A stretch of 18,883 nucleotides of DNA, from positions 1 to 18,883 of the forward strand of contig PAFB01000131.1 of the NCBI GenBank assembly GCA_002700865.1, in the 5' to 3' direction. This stretch comes from Rhodospirillaceae bacterium. GTDB lineage: Bacteria > Pseudomonadota > Alphaproteobacteria > UBA7985. Below the pieces are notes generated by a model, which was not told the DNA's origin, did no database searches, and saw nothing but the letters and a program-made list of their open reading frames with translations. Both the position numbers and the translations under genes were made by a program. Shown one piece after another: positions 8,552 through 15,772 of the stretch (within the stretch, counting starts at the first letter, position 1; the number at the start of each line of letters is the position of its first letter).

Positions 8552-8582
8552 TTTTTGGTGAATTACTGGTAATTTACTGCAT
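8533..8582. promoter_or_regulatory. Cluster of TTACTG elements with nested inverted repeats
   Basis: ATGCAGTAA (8533-8541) and TTACTGCAT (8574-8582) are a perfect 9-bp inverted repeat. Between them lies a second dyad, ATTAC-tg-GTAAT (8562-8573). TTACTG therefore occurs three times: at 8563-8568 and 8574-8579 in direct orientation 11 bases apart (about one helical turn), and once inverted. The first arm overlaps the 3' end of the flavoprotein gene. It looks like an operator or a weak 3' hairpin; there is no T-run after it. The regulator is unknown. Confidence 0.35.
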
Positions 8583-8849
8583 CCGCTCGCTAAAAAATCA
8601 GATATTTTGAGTTTCACCTGAAATTAAATCGCGAATTGGCTGAGATAGACGCTCCTTGCAGGCCTTTGGTTACCTTAATTCCATTGCAAACAGCCTTCAA
8701 ACAGCGTTTGGGGCGCAAAAATTTCTCATCAAATATTGCCAAGTGGGGATCAGATCAGCACCGAGGGCAGTGTTTCGGCTGTTGCTTTCTGCTGCTTGCG
8801 AGGCTTGTATCCCTGCACATTGATTCTCAACGCTCGCAGGAGACCCCCC
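8552..8849. other. 298-base intergenic region before the DAHP synthase gene
   Basis: No protein-coding gene or RNA gene is evident. The first 31 bases hold part of the TTACTG repeat cluster. A further small dyad, TTTCA-cc-TGAAA, lies at 8612-8623. The segment 8583-8640 is richer in A and T than the flanking genes. A promoter for the DAHP synthase gene should be here, but I see no well-spaced -35/-10 pair. I also see no leader peptide with a run of aromatic codons followed by a terminator, so classical attenuation is not supported. Confidence 0.5.
8838..8842 (+). promoter_or_regulatory. Ribosome binding site deciding the DAHP synthase start
   Basis: AGGAG lies 7 bases before the ATG at 8850. 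The frame stays open upstream to an ATG at 8736, but that start lacks such a site and would add 38 residues with no resemblance to the family, so 8850 is preferred. Confidence 0.75.
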
Positions 8850-10223
8850 ATGGCTCAGCCTTGGTCCCCAAGTTCTTGGCGCAACGTGCCGATTCTTCAG
8901 GTTCCGACCTACGACGATCAGGCCTTGTTGGAAACCGTCGAAGCCGACTTGCGCCGTCAGCCTCCGCTGGTATTCGCCGGTGAGGTGCGCTCGCTGAAAG
9001 ACCGCTTAGCGGCAGCGTCGCGCGGCGATGCTTTCCTGCTGCAAGGTGGTGACTGCGCTGAGGCTTTTGCTGAGTTCTCCGCCGATCATATCCGCGACAC
9101 CTTCAAGGTTCTGTTGCAGATGGCCGTGACCCTGACTTTTGCAGCGCAAAAGCCGGTGGTGAAAGTGGGTCGCATGGCCGGCCAGTTTGCCAAGCCGCGC
9201 TCCGCGCCAACAGAAAGCGTGGACGGGGTGGAGTTGCCTTCATACCGCGGCGACATCATCAACGATGGTGCCTTTACCCCTGAGAGCCGTGTTCCCGACC
9301 CGCGCCGAATGGTCTCTGCCTACAACCAAGCTTCCGCGACCCTGAACCTGCTGCGCGCCTTTGCTCAAGGCGGTTTTGCTTCGCTGGAGCAGGTGCACCG
9401 TTGGAACCTTGATTTTGTTGCGGGCTCACCCGCTGGTGCAAACTACGAAGGCATCGCCCGTGAAATCGACGAAGCGCTCGGTTTCATGAAAGCTTGTGGC
9501 CTCGACGCGCACATGCCTCAGCTGGCCGAGGTTGATTTCTACACCTCCCATGAAGCGCTGCTGCTCTGGTATGAGGAGGCGCTGACGCGTCAGGACAGCC
9601 TGACCGACCAGACCTACTGCCTGTCTGCGCACATGCTATGGATCGGTGATCGGACCCGCCAGCCGGATCACGCGCATGTTGAATTCCTGCGCGGTGTTGA
9701 AAACCCAATTGGTATCAAGGTTGGCCCGTCTTCGGATCCTGATGAAATCGTCAAGCTGACCGAGATCCTGAACCCGTCAAACGAAGCGGGTCGCATTACG
9801 TTGATCGTCCGCATGGGCGCCGACAAGGTGCTGGAGCACATGCCGGCAATCGTGCGCAAAGTGAACGGTGCGGGCCGTTCAGTGCTGTGGTCCTGTGATC
9901 CCATGCACGGCAACACGCACAAGGCTTCGACGGGCTTCAAAACCCGCTCGTTCGATAACGTCAAAAACGAGATTTCGCGGTTCTTTGACGTGCACGAAGC
10001 TGAAGGCACGGTGCCAGGCGGCGTTCACTTTGAGCTGACCGGCAAAGACGTGACCGAATGCATCGGTGGGGCAACTGCGATCACCGATGAAGACCTCGCC
10101 AGCCGTTACCACACCCATTGTGACCCGCGTTTGAACGGCTCACAGTCGCTGGAACTGGCGTTCTTGGTGGCCGACCGTCTGAAGTCTGACCGCAAGAAAG
10201 CAGCGGCTTCAGTAGCGGCTTAA
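8850..10223 (+). CDS. aroG: Class II 3-deoxy-7-phosphoheptulonate (DAHP) synthase
   Basis: The enzyme condenses phosphoenolpyruvate with erythrose 4-phosphate, the first step of the shikimate pathway to aromatic amino acids. It is 457 residues long, typical for the plant-like class II type and unrelated in length to E. coli AroF/G/H. It begins MAQPWSPSSWRN. The metal-binding cysteine is C69 in LLQGGDCAEAF; GRMAGQFAKPRS, the metal-binding histidine H353 in SCDPMHGNT, HFELTGKDVTECIGG and the C-terminal HCDPRLNG are all present. It stands alone, with a leader of nearly 300 bases on one side and a strong terminator on the other. It converges with citrate synthase. Regulation could be through the repeats in its leader. 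Annotation may use aroF, aroG or aroH for this class; the family call itself is firm. Confidence 0.94.
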   Translation: MAQPWSPSSWRNVPILQVPTYDDQALLETVEADLRRQPPLVFAGEVRSLKDRLAAASRGDAFLLQGGDCAEAFAEFSADHIRDTFKVLLQMAVTLTFAAQKPVVKVGRMAGQFAKPRSAPTESVDGVELPSYRGDIINDGAFTPESRVPDPRRMVSAYNQASATLNLLRAFAQGGFASLEQVHRWNLDFVAGSPAGANYEGIAREIDEALGFMKACGLDAHMPQLAEVDFYTSHEALLLWYEEALTRQDSLTDQTYCLSAHMLWIGDRTRQPDHAHVEFLRGVENPIGIKVGPSSDPDEIVKLTEILNPSNEAGRITLIVRMGADKVLEHMPAIVRKVNGAGRSVLWSCDPMHGNTHKASTGFKTRSFDNVKNEISRFFDVHEAEGTVPGGVHFELTGKDVTECIGGATAITDEDLASRYHTHCDPRLNGSQSLELAFLVADRLKSDRKKAAASVAA

Positions 10224-10253
10224 CGGACGGTCTCGCGCCACAAAAGCACAAAA

Positions 10254-10281
10254 AAAGGGACGCCAGTTTGGGCGTCCCTTT
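10254..10281. terminator. Bidirectional intrinsic terminator between DAHP synthase and citrate synthase genes
   Basis: AAAGGGACGCC (10254-10264) and GGCGTCCCTTT (10271-10281) form a perfect 11-bp stem with a 6-base loop. On the + strand GTTTTTGT follows. On the - strand the A-run before the stem reads as a T-run. It therefore serves both convergent genes, 30 bases after the DAHP synthase stop and 22 bases after the citrate synthase stop. Confidence 0.93.
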
Positions 10282-10303
10282 GTTTTTGTCTATACCGCGC
10301 GGC

Positions 10304-11608
10304 TTAGCGCTTCGGCAGATCCACGAAAGGCCGGTGCTTGTGGCCGGTGTAGAGCTGGCGAGGGCGGAAAATGCCGTCCGGGTTCTCCATCATCTCTTTC
10401 CACTGACTGATCCATCCCACAGTCCGCGCCATGGCGAACAACACCGTGAACATTTCGGTTGGGAAGCCCATGGCCTTGAGAATGATGCCTGAATAGAAAT
10501 CGACGTTCGGGTAGAGCTTGCGTTGCACGAAATAGTCGTCCTCGAGCGCTATGCGCTCCAACTCACGCGCGAGTTCCAGGCGAGGGTCGGACATGCCCAT
10601 CAGGTCGAGCACTTCGTCAGCGGTTTCCTTCATGATCTTCGCGCGTGGGTCGAAGTTCTTGTAGACCCGGTGGCCAAAGCCCATCAGACGGAAACTGTCG
10701 TCCGGGTCCTTCGCCTTTTTCACGAATTCATTGATGCGAGATTTGTCACCGATTTCGTCCAGCATGGACAAAACAGCTTCGTTGGCGCCGCCGTGCGCTG
10801 GTCCCCAAAGCGACGCGATCCCTGCGGCGATCACAGCGTAAGGGTTGGCCCCGGAGGAGCCGGCGATACGGACTGTGGACGTTGAGGCGTTTTGCTCATG
10901 GTCAGCGTGCAAGATGAAGATCTTGTCCATGGCACGGGCCAAGATCGGATCAGGCTCGCTGCTCTCCGCAGGCACGCCAAAGGTCATATGCAGGAAGTTC
11001 GCGGCATAGCCAAGATCGTTACGCGGGTACATGAAGGGCTGACCGCAGGAGTACTTGTAGGCCATGGCGGCAATCGTTGGCATCTTGGCGATCAGGCGGT
11101 GGGCTGAAATCAGGCGGTCTTCGGCGGAGTTAACGTCTGTATGATCGTGATAAAACGCCGACAGCGCGCCAACCACGCCACACATAATCGCCATCGGGTG
11201 CGCGTCTCGGCGGAAGCCGCGGAAGAAGTTGTTGATTTGATCATGGACCATCGTGTGGTGCGTGATGGTGCTTTCGAACAGGGTTTTTTGGTCGCCGGTT
11301 GGCAGTTCACCGTGCAGCAGCAAATAACAGACTTCCATGTAGTCCGAACGCGCCGCCAGATCTTCAATCGCATAGCCACGGTGAAGCAGGATACCTTGCT
11401 CGCCGTCGATGTAGGTGAGCGCGGAGTCACAGGAACCCGTCGCCCGAAAACCCGGGTCATAGGTGAAGTGCCCCAGTTGACCGTACAACCTGCGCACATC
11501 AATGACCGAAGGGCCGTCATTACCATCCAGAATCGGCAGTTTGGTACTTTCGCCGGTTTGATCATTGGTCAGCGTGAAGGTCTTCTGAGGCGCATCAGTC
11601 ATTGGCAT
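10304..11608 (-). CDS. gltA: Citrate synthase (type II, hexameric bacterial form)
   Basis: The enzyme joins acetyl-CoA and oxaloacetate to citrate, the entry to the TCA cycle; it would take up the acetyl-CoA from the beta-oxidation genes in this window. It has 434 residues. The catalytic triad is visible: H272 in WGPAHGGANE, H313 in GFGHRVYKN and D370 in PNVDFYSGI. HADHEQNASTST and the C-terminal RPRQLYTG motif also fit the family. Two start codons are possible: ATG at 11608 and a second at 11602 (MTDAPQ). An AGGA at 11616-11613 lies 4 bases from the first and 10 from the second, so either could be used. The gene has its own 280-base upstream interval and ends at the bidirectional terminator, so it is probably transcribed alone. 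Confidence 0.96.
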   Translation of the reverse strand: MPMTDAPQKTFTLTNDQTGESTKLPILDGNDGPSVIDVRRLYGQLGHFTYDPGFRATGSCDSALTYIDGEQGILLHRGYAIEDLAARSDYMEVCYLLLHGELPTGDQKTLFESTITHHTMVHDQINNFFRGFRRDAHPMAIMCGVVGALSAFYHDHTDVNSAEDRLISAHRLIAKMPTIAAMAYKYSCGQPFMYPRNDLGYAANFLHMTFGVPAESSEPDPILARAMDKIFILHADHEQNASTSTVRIAGSSGANPYAVIAAGIASLWGPAHGGANEAVLSMLDEIGDKSRINEFVKKAKDPDDSFRLMGFGHRVYKNFDPRAKIMKETADEVLDLMGMSDPRLELARELERIALEDDYFVQRKLYPNVDFYSGIILKAMGFPTEMFTVLFAMARTVGWISQWKEMMENPDGIFRPRQLYTGHKHRPFVDLPKR

Positions 11609-11888
11609 AGGTTCCTGTTTTATCGTCCGCGCGGTGGCCCAATCCCTCGACTGGGACCGTTCAGACTGCTTGTTTGGGCCGTCGTCGGGAATAGGTCCGG
11701 TCCGTCGGCTTTGAGAGCCATGTTGGTGAATGGCTCGGTGGCGGCATCGCTGTCTGTCGTCGTCAGCTTATGCGCCCGGATACAATCGTCTGCATCTGTC
11801 TCGAGCCTGTATTACGGTCAAAGAACACAAAAAGCAAACACGTCTCGCCAGAATGTGGTCACATTCTTGGGCGTGGTAAGTTGGGCTT
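11609..11888. other. 280-base interval between comEC end and citrate synthase start
   Basis: I see no gene here. It must hold the promoter of the citrate synthase gene. A TTGACC on the - strand (11821-11816) is a possible -35 box, but no good -10 sits at the right distance, so I do not call a promoter. An operator-like inverted repeat at 11850-11867 is listed separately. No obvious T-rich terminator follows comEC. Confidence 0.45.
11850..11867. promoter_or_regulatory. 18-bp inverted repeat upstream of gltA and downstream of comEC
   Basis: AGAATGTG and CACATTCT are perfect 8-bp arms around a 2-base centre. The short centre suggests a dimeric-protein binding site more than an RNA hairpin. On the - strand it lies 22 bases after the end of the comEC C-terminal frame and about 240 bases before the citrate synthase start. 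No T-run follows it directly, so it is a poor terminator. The regulator is not recognised. Confidence 0.4.
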
Positions 11889-12323
11889 TCAGAGCTCGGG
11901 GTCGATGGTCCAAAATCTCTGAATCCTGCCTTTTTTGAACTGAAAACTATTGATCTGGCCGTCCTTGTTGATGGTTAAGGCGCGCTGCTGGTTTCGGGGT
12001 ATTTGGCGCAGGTCCACGACCTCGTTACCATCGCAAGCCGCCCGCGCTGCTGCGGCGAGCGTGAAGCCCGCGGCCTGCGGTTTGGTTTGGCACAGAAAAC
12101 CGCTGACTTGCGGCTTGCTGGATAACCAGATTTCTGGCCCGTCCCCGTTTCCTTCAATCACGCAAGTCCCCAAGGCGCAGGGAACCACAGTGGCGTTGTA
12201 GAATCGCGCCAACTGCTCGCTGGCGAAGGCGTTTCCCTGCGCAACATAGACACTGCCCGCTCGGGTTCCAAAGCCGATAAAGGGAGCTTGGCCCTGCGCC
12301 GCGAGTACATCCTCGCCCCGATA
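11889..12323 (-). pseudogene. comEC: C-terminal part of ComEC, out of frame with the main reading frame
   Basis: Reading from about 12323 down to a TGA at 11891-11889 gives some 144 residues (YRGEDVLAAQGQAPFIGFG..., ending WTIDPEL). They continue smoothly from the LSPLP that ends the last membrane segment of the main comEC frame, but in the next frame. The part includes VPCALGTCVIEGNGDGPEIW and a final ALTINKDGQINSF segment, as expected of the soluble tail of short alphaproteobacterial ComEC proteins. It has no HxHxDH motif, so it is not an active metallo-beta-lactamase-type nuclease domain. The only plausible start inside is a TTG at 12212, without a ribosome binding site. I read it as the displaced end of comEC, through a real mutation or a sequence error, not as a separate gene. 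Confidence 0.75.
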
Positions 12324-14007
12324 GCGGCAACGGGCTCAGCATGGCAATCACCAAGGCTGCGGCCGCAGGTATGGCGGTAAGCGCGGTGAAGGGCCGTACC
12401 GGCAGCGCTCCCGCACAGAGCGAAAAACTCGCCAGAAACAGGGAAAGCGGCGGCCAGTCGCGGGTGGTCAACAAACCCGCATCAAACCGCGAAACCAGGG
12501 CCGCGAGCCCCAGTAGCGCCTCAAGCCCCCACTGTGCAAGCCACAGCACCGGACCCTCGGCACCCAGCGGGACGAGCAACACCGAGATCATCAGCAGTGG
12601 CATGATCCAAAGCGCCGTTAGCGGCACAGCCACGACGTTGGCAATGATTCCGAGCAGGGAGAGTTGCTGGAAATGATAGAGGGCAAAAACGCCAGTCGCA
12701 GCAGTGGCGATCAGGCTGCTGGTCGACAAACCAAGCACGTAATTCAGCGCGCGTCGGGGGGCTCGATCGTCTCGCGCTGCGCGAACCTCAGCAAAACGAA
12801 ACGCGATAATCAGCCCAACAACAGCCGCGAAGCTCATCTGAAACGAGGCTGTCACCAGAGATGACGGCTGAACCATTAACACCAGCAGGGCCGCGAGGCC
12901 GACAGAGCGCAGCGAAAATGGACGCCGGGAGAGCAGGATGGCGGACATGGCGATGGCGACGACGATGGTTGCGCGCTGGGTCGGTACTGAACCGCCGGAG
13001 ATGGTGAAGTACAGCACCGCTCCGACCACAGCCGCAAAATGATGCGTGGGAAAACGCAAACTTAATCGCGGCAACCAACCGCCAAGCAGACGGACCAAAA
13101 AGAACAGCGCGCCGGTTACCATGCCGATGTGGAGGCCTGAAATGGCCAGAATGTGAGCCAGCCCGGCCGCGCGGATTTGCGCCTCAGCGCGGGCAGACAG
13201 GTCCCCACGCAGGCCGACGACCAGCGCGGTTGCCAGACCGCCGGTATCACCGCTGAGCCGCTCGACAAACCGGGCGCGAATGGTCTGTCGCCAGCTTTCC
13301 GTCCGCGGGCGCGGTCCCTCCGCCAGAATGCGGGGGGCGTCGAGGCTGTAGCCATAAGCCGACAGGCCCTTGAAAAACGCCTGCCGCCGGAAATCAAAAC
13401 CACCCGGCACAATAGCCCCGCGCACGGGCAAAAGGGTGAGCTGCCACTGGACAGTTTGCCCCAACAGGGCACGGCTGGCGTCTGCATCCGGCTCGCTGCC
13501 GCGCCATTTGATTTGCACCGTGCGCAGGTTTCCGGGTGCAGTCGCCGTCGGGAACTGCAGCGCAGTCAGGATAAAACGAGGACCATCGGCGCGCCACAGG
13601 ATGTTCTGGACCTTGCCCGTCACGGTGATGTTGTAAGCCGGCTCTTCCAGCATATGGTCGCCCAGATCCTGTGCCTGCCAGACCGTTGCTGCGAAGCCAA
13701 GACACACCACCGCGGGCACAAGCGACAACCATCGGCGTCGGCGACTGCGCCAGAACTGCGTTGCTGCGACCAGGACGCCCAGACCGCTCAGCAGCAAAGA
13801 AGGCGGCAGGCCCGGTTCGAAGGGCAGGGCAAAGTAAAGCAGAATGCCCAGACCCAGCACACCGGCCAATGCCAACGGCACAGCGTCGTTGAGATGACGA
13901 ACTTGCCGCGTCAGCGCTGGTTTCAGCCAGGACGGGGGTGTCGGACGCTGGCGGCGCGGCGATGGAGGGAAGCCGGCATCGAATGGCGCCTCTTCGGTCA
14001 ATGACAT
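12154..14007 (-). CDS. comEC: ComEC/Rec2 family DNA-uptake membrane protein, frame shifted near its 3' end
   Basis: ComEC forms the inner-membrane channel that takes up single-stranded DNA in transformation. The frame gives 617 residues. A charged, proline-rich cytoplasmic N-terminus precedes membrane segments at about 43-62 and 68-85. A DUF4131-type soluble domain follows (about 120-225), then the Competence domain with the family motif AHILAISGLHIGMV (from residue 284) and many hydrophobic segments up to about residue 557. After LSPLP (residue 561, near 12325) the frame runs into 56 residues rich in R, C and G that look nothing like the family. The expected tail is in another frame, so the intact protein would have about 705 residues, normal for ComEC. 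ATG at 14007 has no clear Shine-Dalgarno site. The gene diverges from gltX. In many alphaproteobacteria it is not known to support natural competence. Confidence 0.85.
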   Translation of the reverse strand: MSLTEEAPFDAGFPPSPRRQRPTPPSWLKPALTRQVRHLNDAVPLALAGVLGLGILLYFALPFEPGLPPSLLLSGLGVLVAATQFWRSRRRRWLSLVPAVVCLGFAATVWQAQDLGDHMLEEPAYNITVTGKVQNILWRADGPRFILTALQFPTATAPGNLRTVQIKWRGSEPDADASRALLGQTVQWQLTLLPVRGAIVPGGFDFRRQAFFKGLSAYGYSLDAPRILAEGPRPRTESWRQTIRARFVERLSGDTGGLATALVVGLRGDLSARAEAQIRAAGLAHILAISGLHIGMVTGALFFLVRLLGGWLPRLSLRFPTHHFAAVVGAVLYFTISGGSVPTQRATIVVAIAMSAILLSRRPFSLRSVGLAALLVLMVQPSSLVTASFQMSFAAVVGLIIAFRFAEVRAARDDRAPRRALNYVLGLSTSSLIATAATGVFALYHFQQLSLLGIIANVVAVPLTALWIMPLLMISVLLVPLGAEGPVLWLAQWGLEALLGLAALVSRFDAGLLTTRDWPPLSLFLASFSLCAGALPVRPFTALTAIPAAAALVIAMLSPLPLSGRGCTRGAGPSSLYRLWNPSGQCLCCAGKRLRQRAVGAILQRHCGSLRLGDLRD

Positions 14008-14027
14008 GGTTGCGGCGCTAAACGCGT

Positions 14028-14096
14028 GCTAGGTCCTAGCGTCATAAGCCTCGTACCCCTCGGGTGTACCCGCCCGAAGTCTACGGGGTTTAACCC
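14028..14096. promoter_or_regulatory. Three short inverted repeats in the comEC/gltX divergent control region
   Basis: GCTAGG-t-CCTAGC (14028-14040), CGGGT-gt-ACCCG (14061-14072) and GGGTT-t-AACCC (14086-14096) lie within 70 bases of the 141-base interval between the two start codons. GTACCC also occurs twice (14053-14058, 14066-14071), and alternative pairings such as ACCCC 14055-14059 with GGGGT 14085-14089 are possible. This is either a set of operators or a folded leader of the gltX mRNA. I see no clear -35/-10 pair for either gene. Confidence 0.35.
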
Positions 14097-14138
14097 TACA
14101 CGACCCAGACCACGCCTTTTTTTCCACCCTCGGATTCC

Positions 14139-14142
14139 GGAG
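14139..14142 (+). promoter_or_regulatory. Ribosome binding site deciding the gltX start
   Basis: GGAG lies directly against an ATG at 14143 (0 bases) but 6 bases before the ATG at 14149. The spacing favours 14149, giving the usual MSVVTRFAPSPTGY N-terminus. A much longer open frame from 14026 runs through the control region and is not credible. Confidence 0.65.
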
Positions 14143-14148
14143 ATGACC

Positions 14149-15549
14149 ATGAGCGTCGTCACACGTTTTGCTCCTTCCCCCACTGGTTACCTGCACATCG
14201 GCGGCGTCCGTACGGCGCTGTTCAATTGGCTGTTTACGCGACATCACGGCGGTAAATATCTACTTAGAATAGAAGATACTGACAAGGAACGCTCAACTCA
14301 AGGGGCTGTTGATGCCATCCTTGATGGTTTGGCGTGGATGGGGCTGGACCATGACGAGCCGCCGGTGTTCCAGAGCACGCGCGCGGACAGGCACCGTGAG
14401 GTTGTCGCTGAGATGCTGGCGCAGGGGAAGGCTTACAAGTGCTTTGCAACGCCCGAAGAACTGGCCGAAATGCGCGAGACAGCCAAAGCTGAGGGGCGGA
14501 ATCCGGGCTATGATGGTCGCTGGCGCGACCGTGACCCCAGTGAAGCCCCCGCGGGCGCGCCCTTTGTTGTCCGTGTAAGAACGCCGCTGGATGGTTCGAC
14601 GGTAATCGAAGACGTAGTTCAGGGACGCGTTGAGGTCCAAAACGGTGAAATCGATGATTTTGTCCTGCTGCGCGGGGATGGTTCGCCGACCTATATGCTG
14701 GCCGTTTGCGTTGACGATCACGACATGGGCGTGACCCACGTTATCCGAGGCGACGATCACTTGAACAACGCGTTTCGCCAGGCTCAAATTTATGCAGCGG
14801 CAGGCTGGGACTTACCAGCATTTGGGCACATTCCGTTGATCCATGGCGCCGACGGCGCAAAGCTTTCAAAGCGACATGGTGCGGTTGGTGTTGAGGAATA
14901 CCGGGAGCGAGGATATCTGGTTGAGGCCGTCTTCAACGCCCTGCTGCGGTTAGGCTGGAGTCATGGGGACGACGAAATCATATCGCGCGAACAAGCGATC
15001 GAGTGGTTCGATCTGGCGGATGTAAACCGAGGTGCTTCACGGCTGGACATGGACAAAATGCTGGCCCTGAATGCGCACTATCTCAAGGAAGCCGCACCCG
15101 CCACCTTGCTGGAGCTCGCGCAACCGTTTATGGCAGCGGCGGGATGGGCCGATATTGATGAGGAAGGCCTTGCGCGGTTGCAGCGGGGGATGCCGGCGGT
15201 TGCCGATCGCGCCAAGACCTTGGCCGATATTGGTGCGATGGCGAAATACTATCTGCAGGAACCGCCCATCGACATCGAGGACAAGGCGCAAAAGGCCCTG
15301 AGTGAGGAGGGGCTTTTGGTGGTTTCGGACATGGCCGAGGTGTTGGCCGGTGTTGATCAGTGGACTGAAGAGAGCATCAAAGCTGCGATGATGGGTTATG
15401 CCGAGGCGAAGGACCTCAAAGTCGGCAAGGTATTTCAGCCCCTCAGAGCAGCGCTGACCGGCGCGATGGCCTCGCCTGGCGTTACGGAAGTCGCCTTTGC
15501 CTTTGGACGGGAAAAGACGCTTCGCCACCTTCAGGCGGTGTTGGCCTAG
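14149..15549 (+). CDS. gltX: Glutamyl-tRNA synthetase (class I)
   Basis: The enzyme charges glutamate onto its tRNA (and in many alphaproteobacteria also onto tRNA-Gln, for later amidation). It has 466 residues, standard for bacterial GluRS. The class I signatures are FAPSPTGYLHIGG (HIGH motif, H16) near the N-terminus and KLSKRHG (KMSKS motif, 238-244). LLRIEDTDKERS and GDGSPTYMLAVCVDDHDMGVTHVIRGDDHL in the Rossmann core also fit. The helical anticodon-binding region occupies the last 150 residues or so. Alphaproteobacteria often carry two paralogues; the YLVEAVFNALLRLGWSHGDDE segment resembles the GltX1 group, but without an alignment that is a guess. It is transcribed away from comEC and towards lexA. 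Confidence 0.95.
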   Translation: MSVVTRFAPSPTGYLHIGGVRTALFNWLFTRHHGGKYLLRIEDTDKERSTQGAVDAILDGLAWMGLDHDEPPVFQSTRADRHREVVAEMLAQGKAYKCFATPEELAEMRETAKAEGRNPGYDGRWRDRDPSEAPAGAPFVVRVRTPLDGSTVIEDVVQGRVEVQNGEIDDFVLLRGDGSPTYMLAVCVDDHDMGVTHVIRGDDHLNNAFRQAQIYAAAGWDLPAFGHIPLIHGADGAKLSKRHGAVGVEEYRERGYLVEAVFNALLRLGWSHGDDEIISREQAIEWFDLADVNRGASRLDMDKMLALNAHYLKEAAPATLLELAQPFMAAAGWADIDEEGLARLQRGMPAVADRAKTLADIGAMAKYYLQEPPIDIEDKAQKALSEEGLLVVSDMAEVLAGVDQWTEESIKAAMMGYAEAKDLKVGKVFQPLRAALTGAMASPGVTEVAFAFGREKTLRHLQAVLA

Positions 15550-15661
15550 GGAACGGATTACTGGAGTTCGCCGCCGGCTGGCCGTTTGCCGCGACTGACG
15601 CGGTGGGGCGGTTTGGGCTGAGTTCTGAGTAAGTGATGGGATCAGGCTGGCTGGAAACAGC

Positions 15662-15728
15662 AAAGCGCGCCCACCCGTTCGGGGGTCGCGCTTTAGCCAT
15701 GGTAGCAGCATGGGAGGCCTTGGGCCTC
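15662..15728. terminator. Two hairpins between convergent gltX and lexA, probable terminator region
   Basis: AAAGCGCG (15662-15669) pairs with CGCGCTTT (15687-15694) over an inner ACCC/GGGT stem (15673-15676 with 15683-15686). A second hairpin, GAGGCC-ttg-GGCCTC, lies at 15714-15728. Both fall in the 223 bases between the stop codons of gltX and lexA, where termination from both sides is expected. Neither is followed by a strong T-run on either strand, so efficiency is uncertain and Rho could be involved. The rest of the interval shows no gene. Confidence 0.45.
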
Positions 15729-15772
15729 AGGTTAGGTGATTTGGTTACTGAAAGAGCCGGGGTTGCCAGATG

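Noticed and set aside
8636..8983. A small + strand open frame spanning the DAHP synthase leader as a leader peptide.
   Set aside because: It runs into the DAHP synthase gene in another frame, has no good ribosome binding site, and shows no run of aromatic codons beside a terminator.
11141..11938. A 265-codon open frame on the + strand across the 5' part of gltA and the interval before it.
   Set aside because: Most of it is antisense to citrate synthase, its composition is arginine-rich and protein-unlike, and it has no ribosome binding site.
12154..12323. The terminal 56 residues of the main comEC frame as a genuine alternative C-terminus.
   Set aside because: They are rich in C, R and G and unlike ComEC, while the next frame gives a smooth continuation.
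13153..14004. A 283-codon + strand open frame over comEC.
   Set aside because: It is antisense to the conserved ComEC membrane protein, with R/Q-rich translation and no start signals.
14117..14123. A run of seven T before gltX as part of an intrinsic terminator or attenuator.
   Set aside because: The nearest hairpin (14086-14096) ends about 20 bases earlier and is short, so it does not form a standard terminator.
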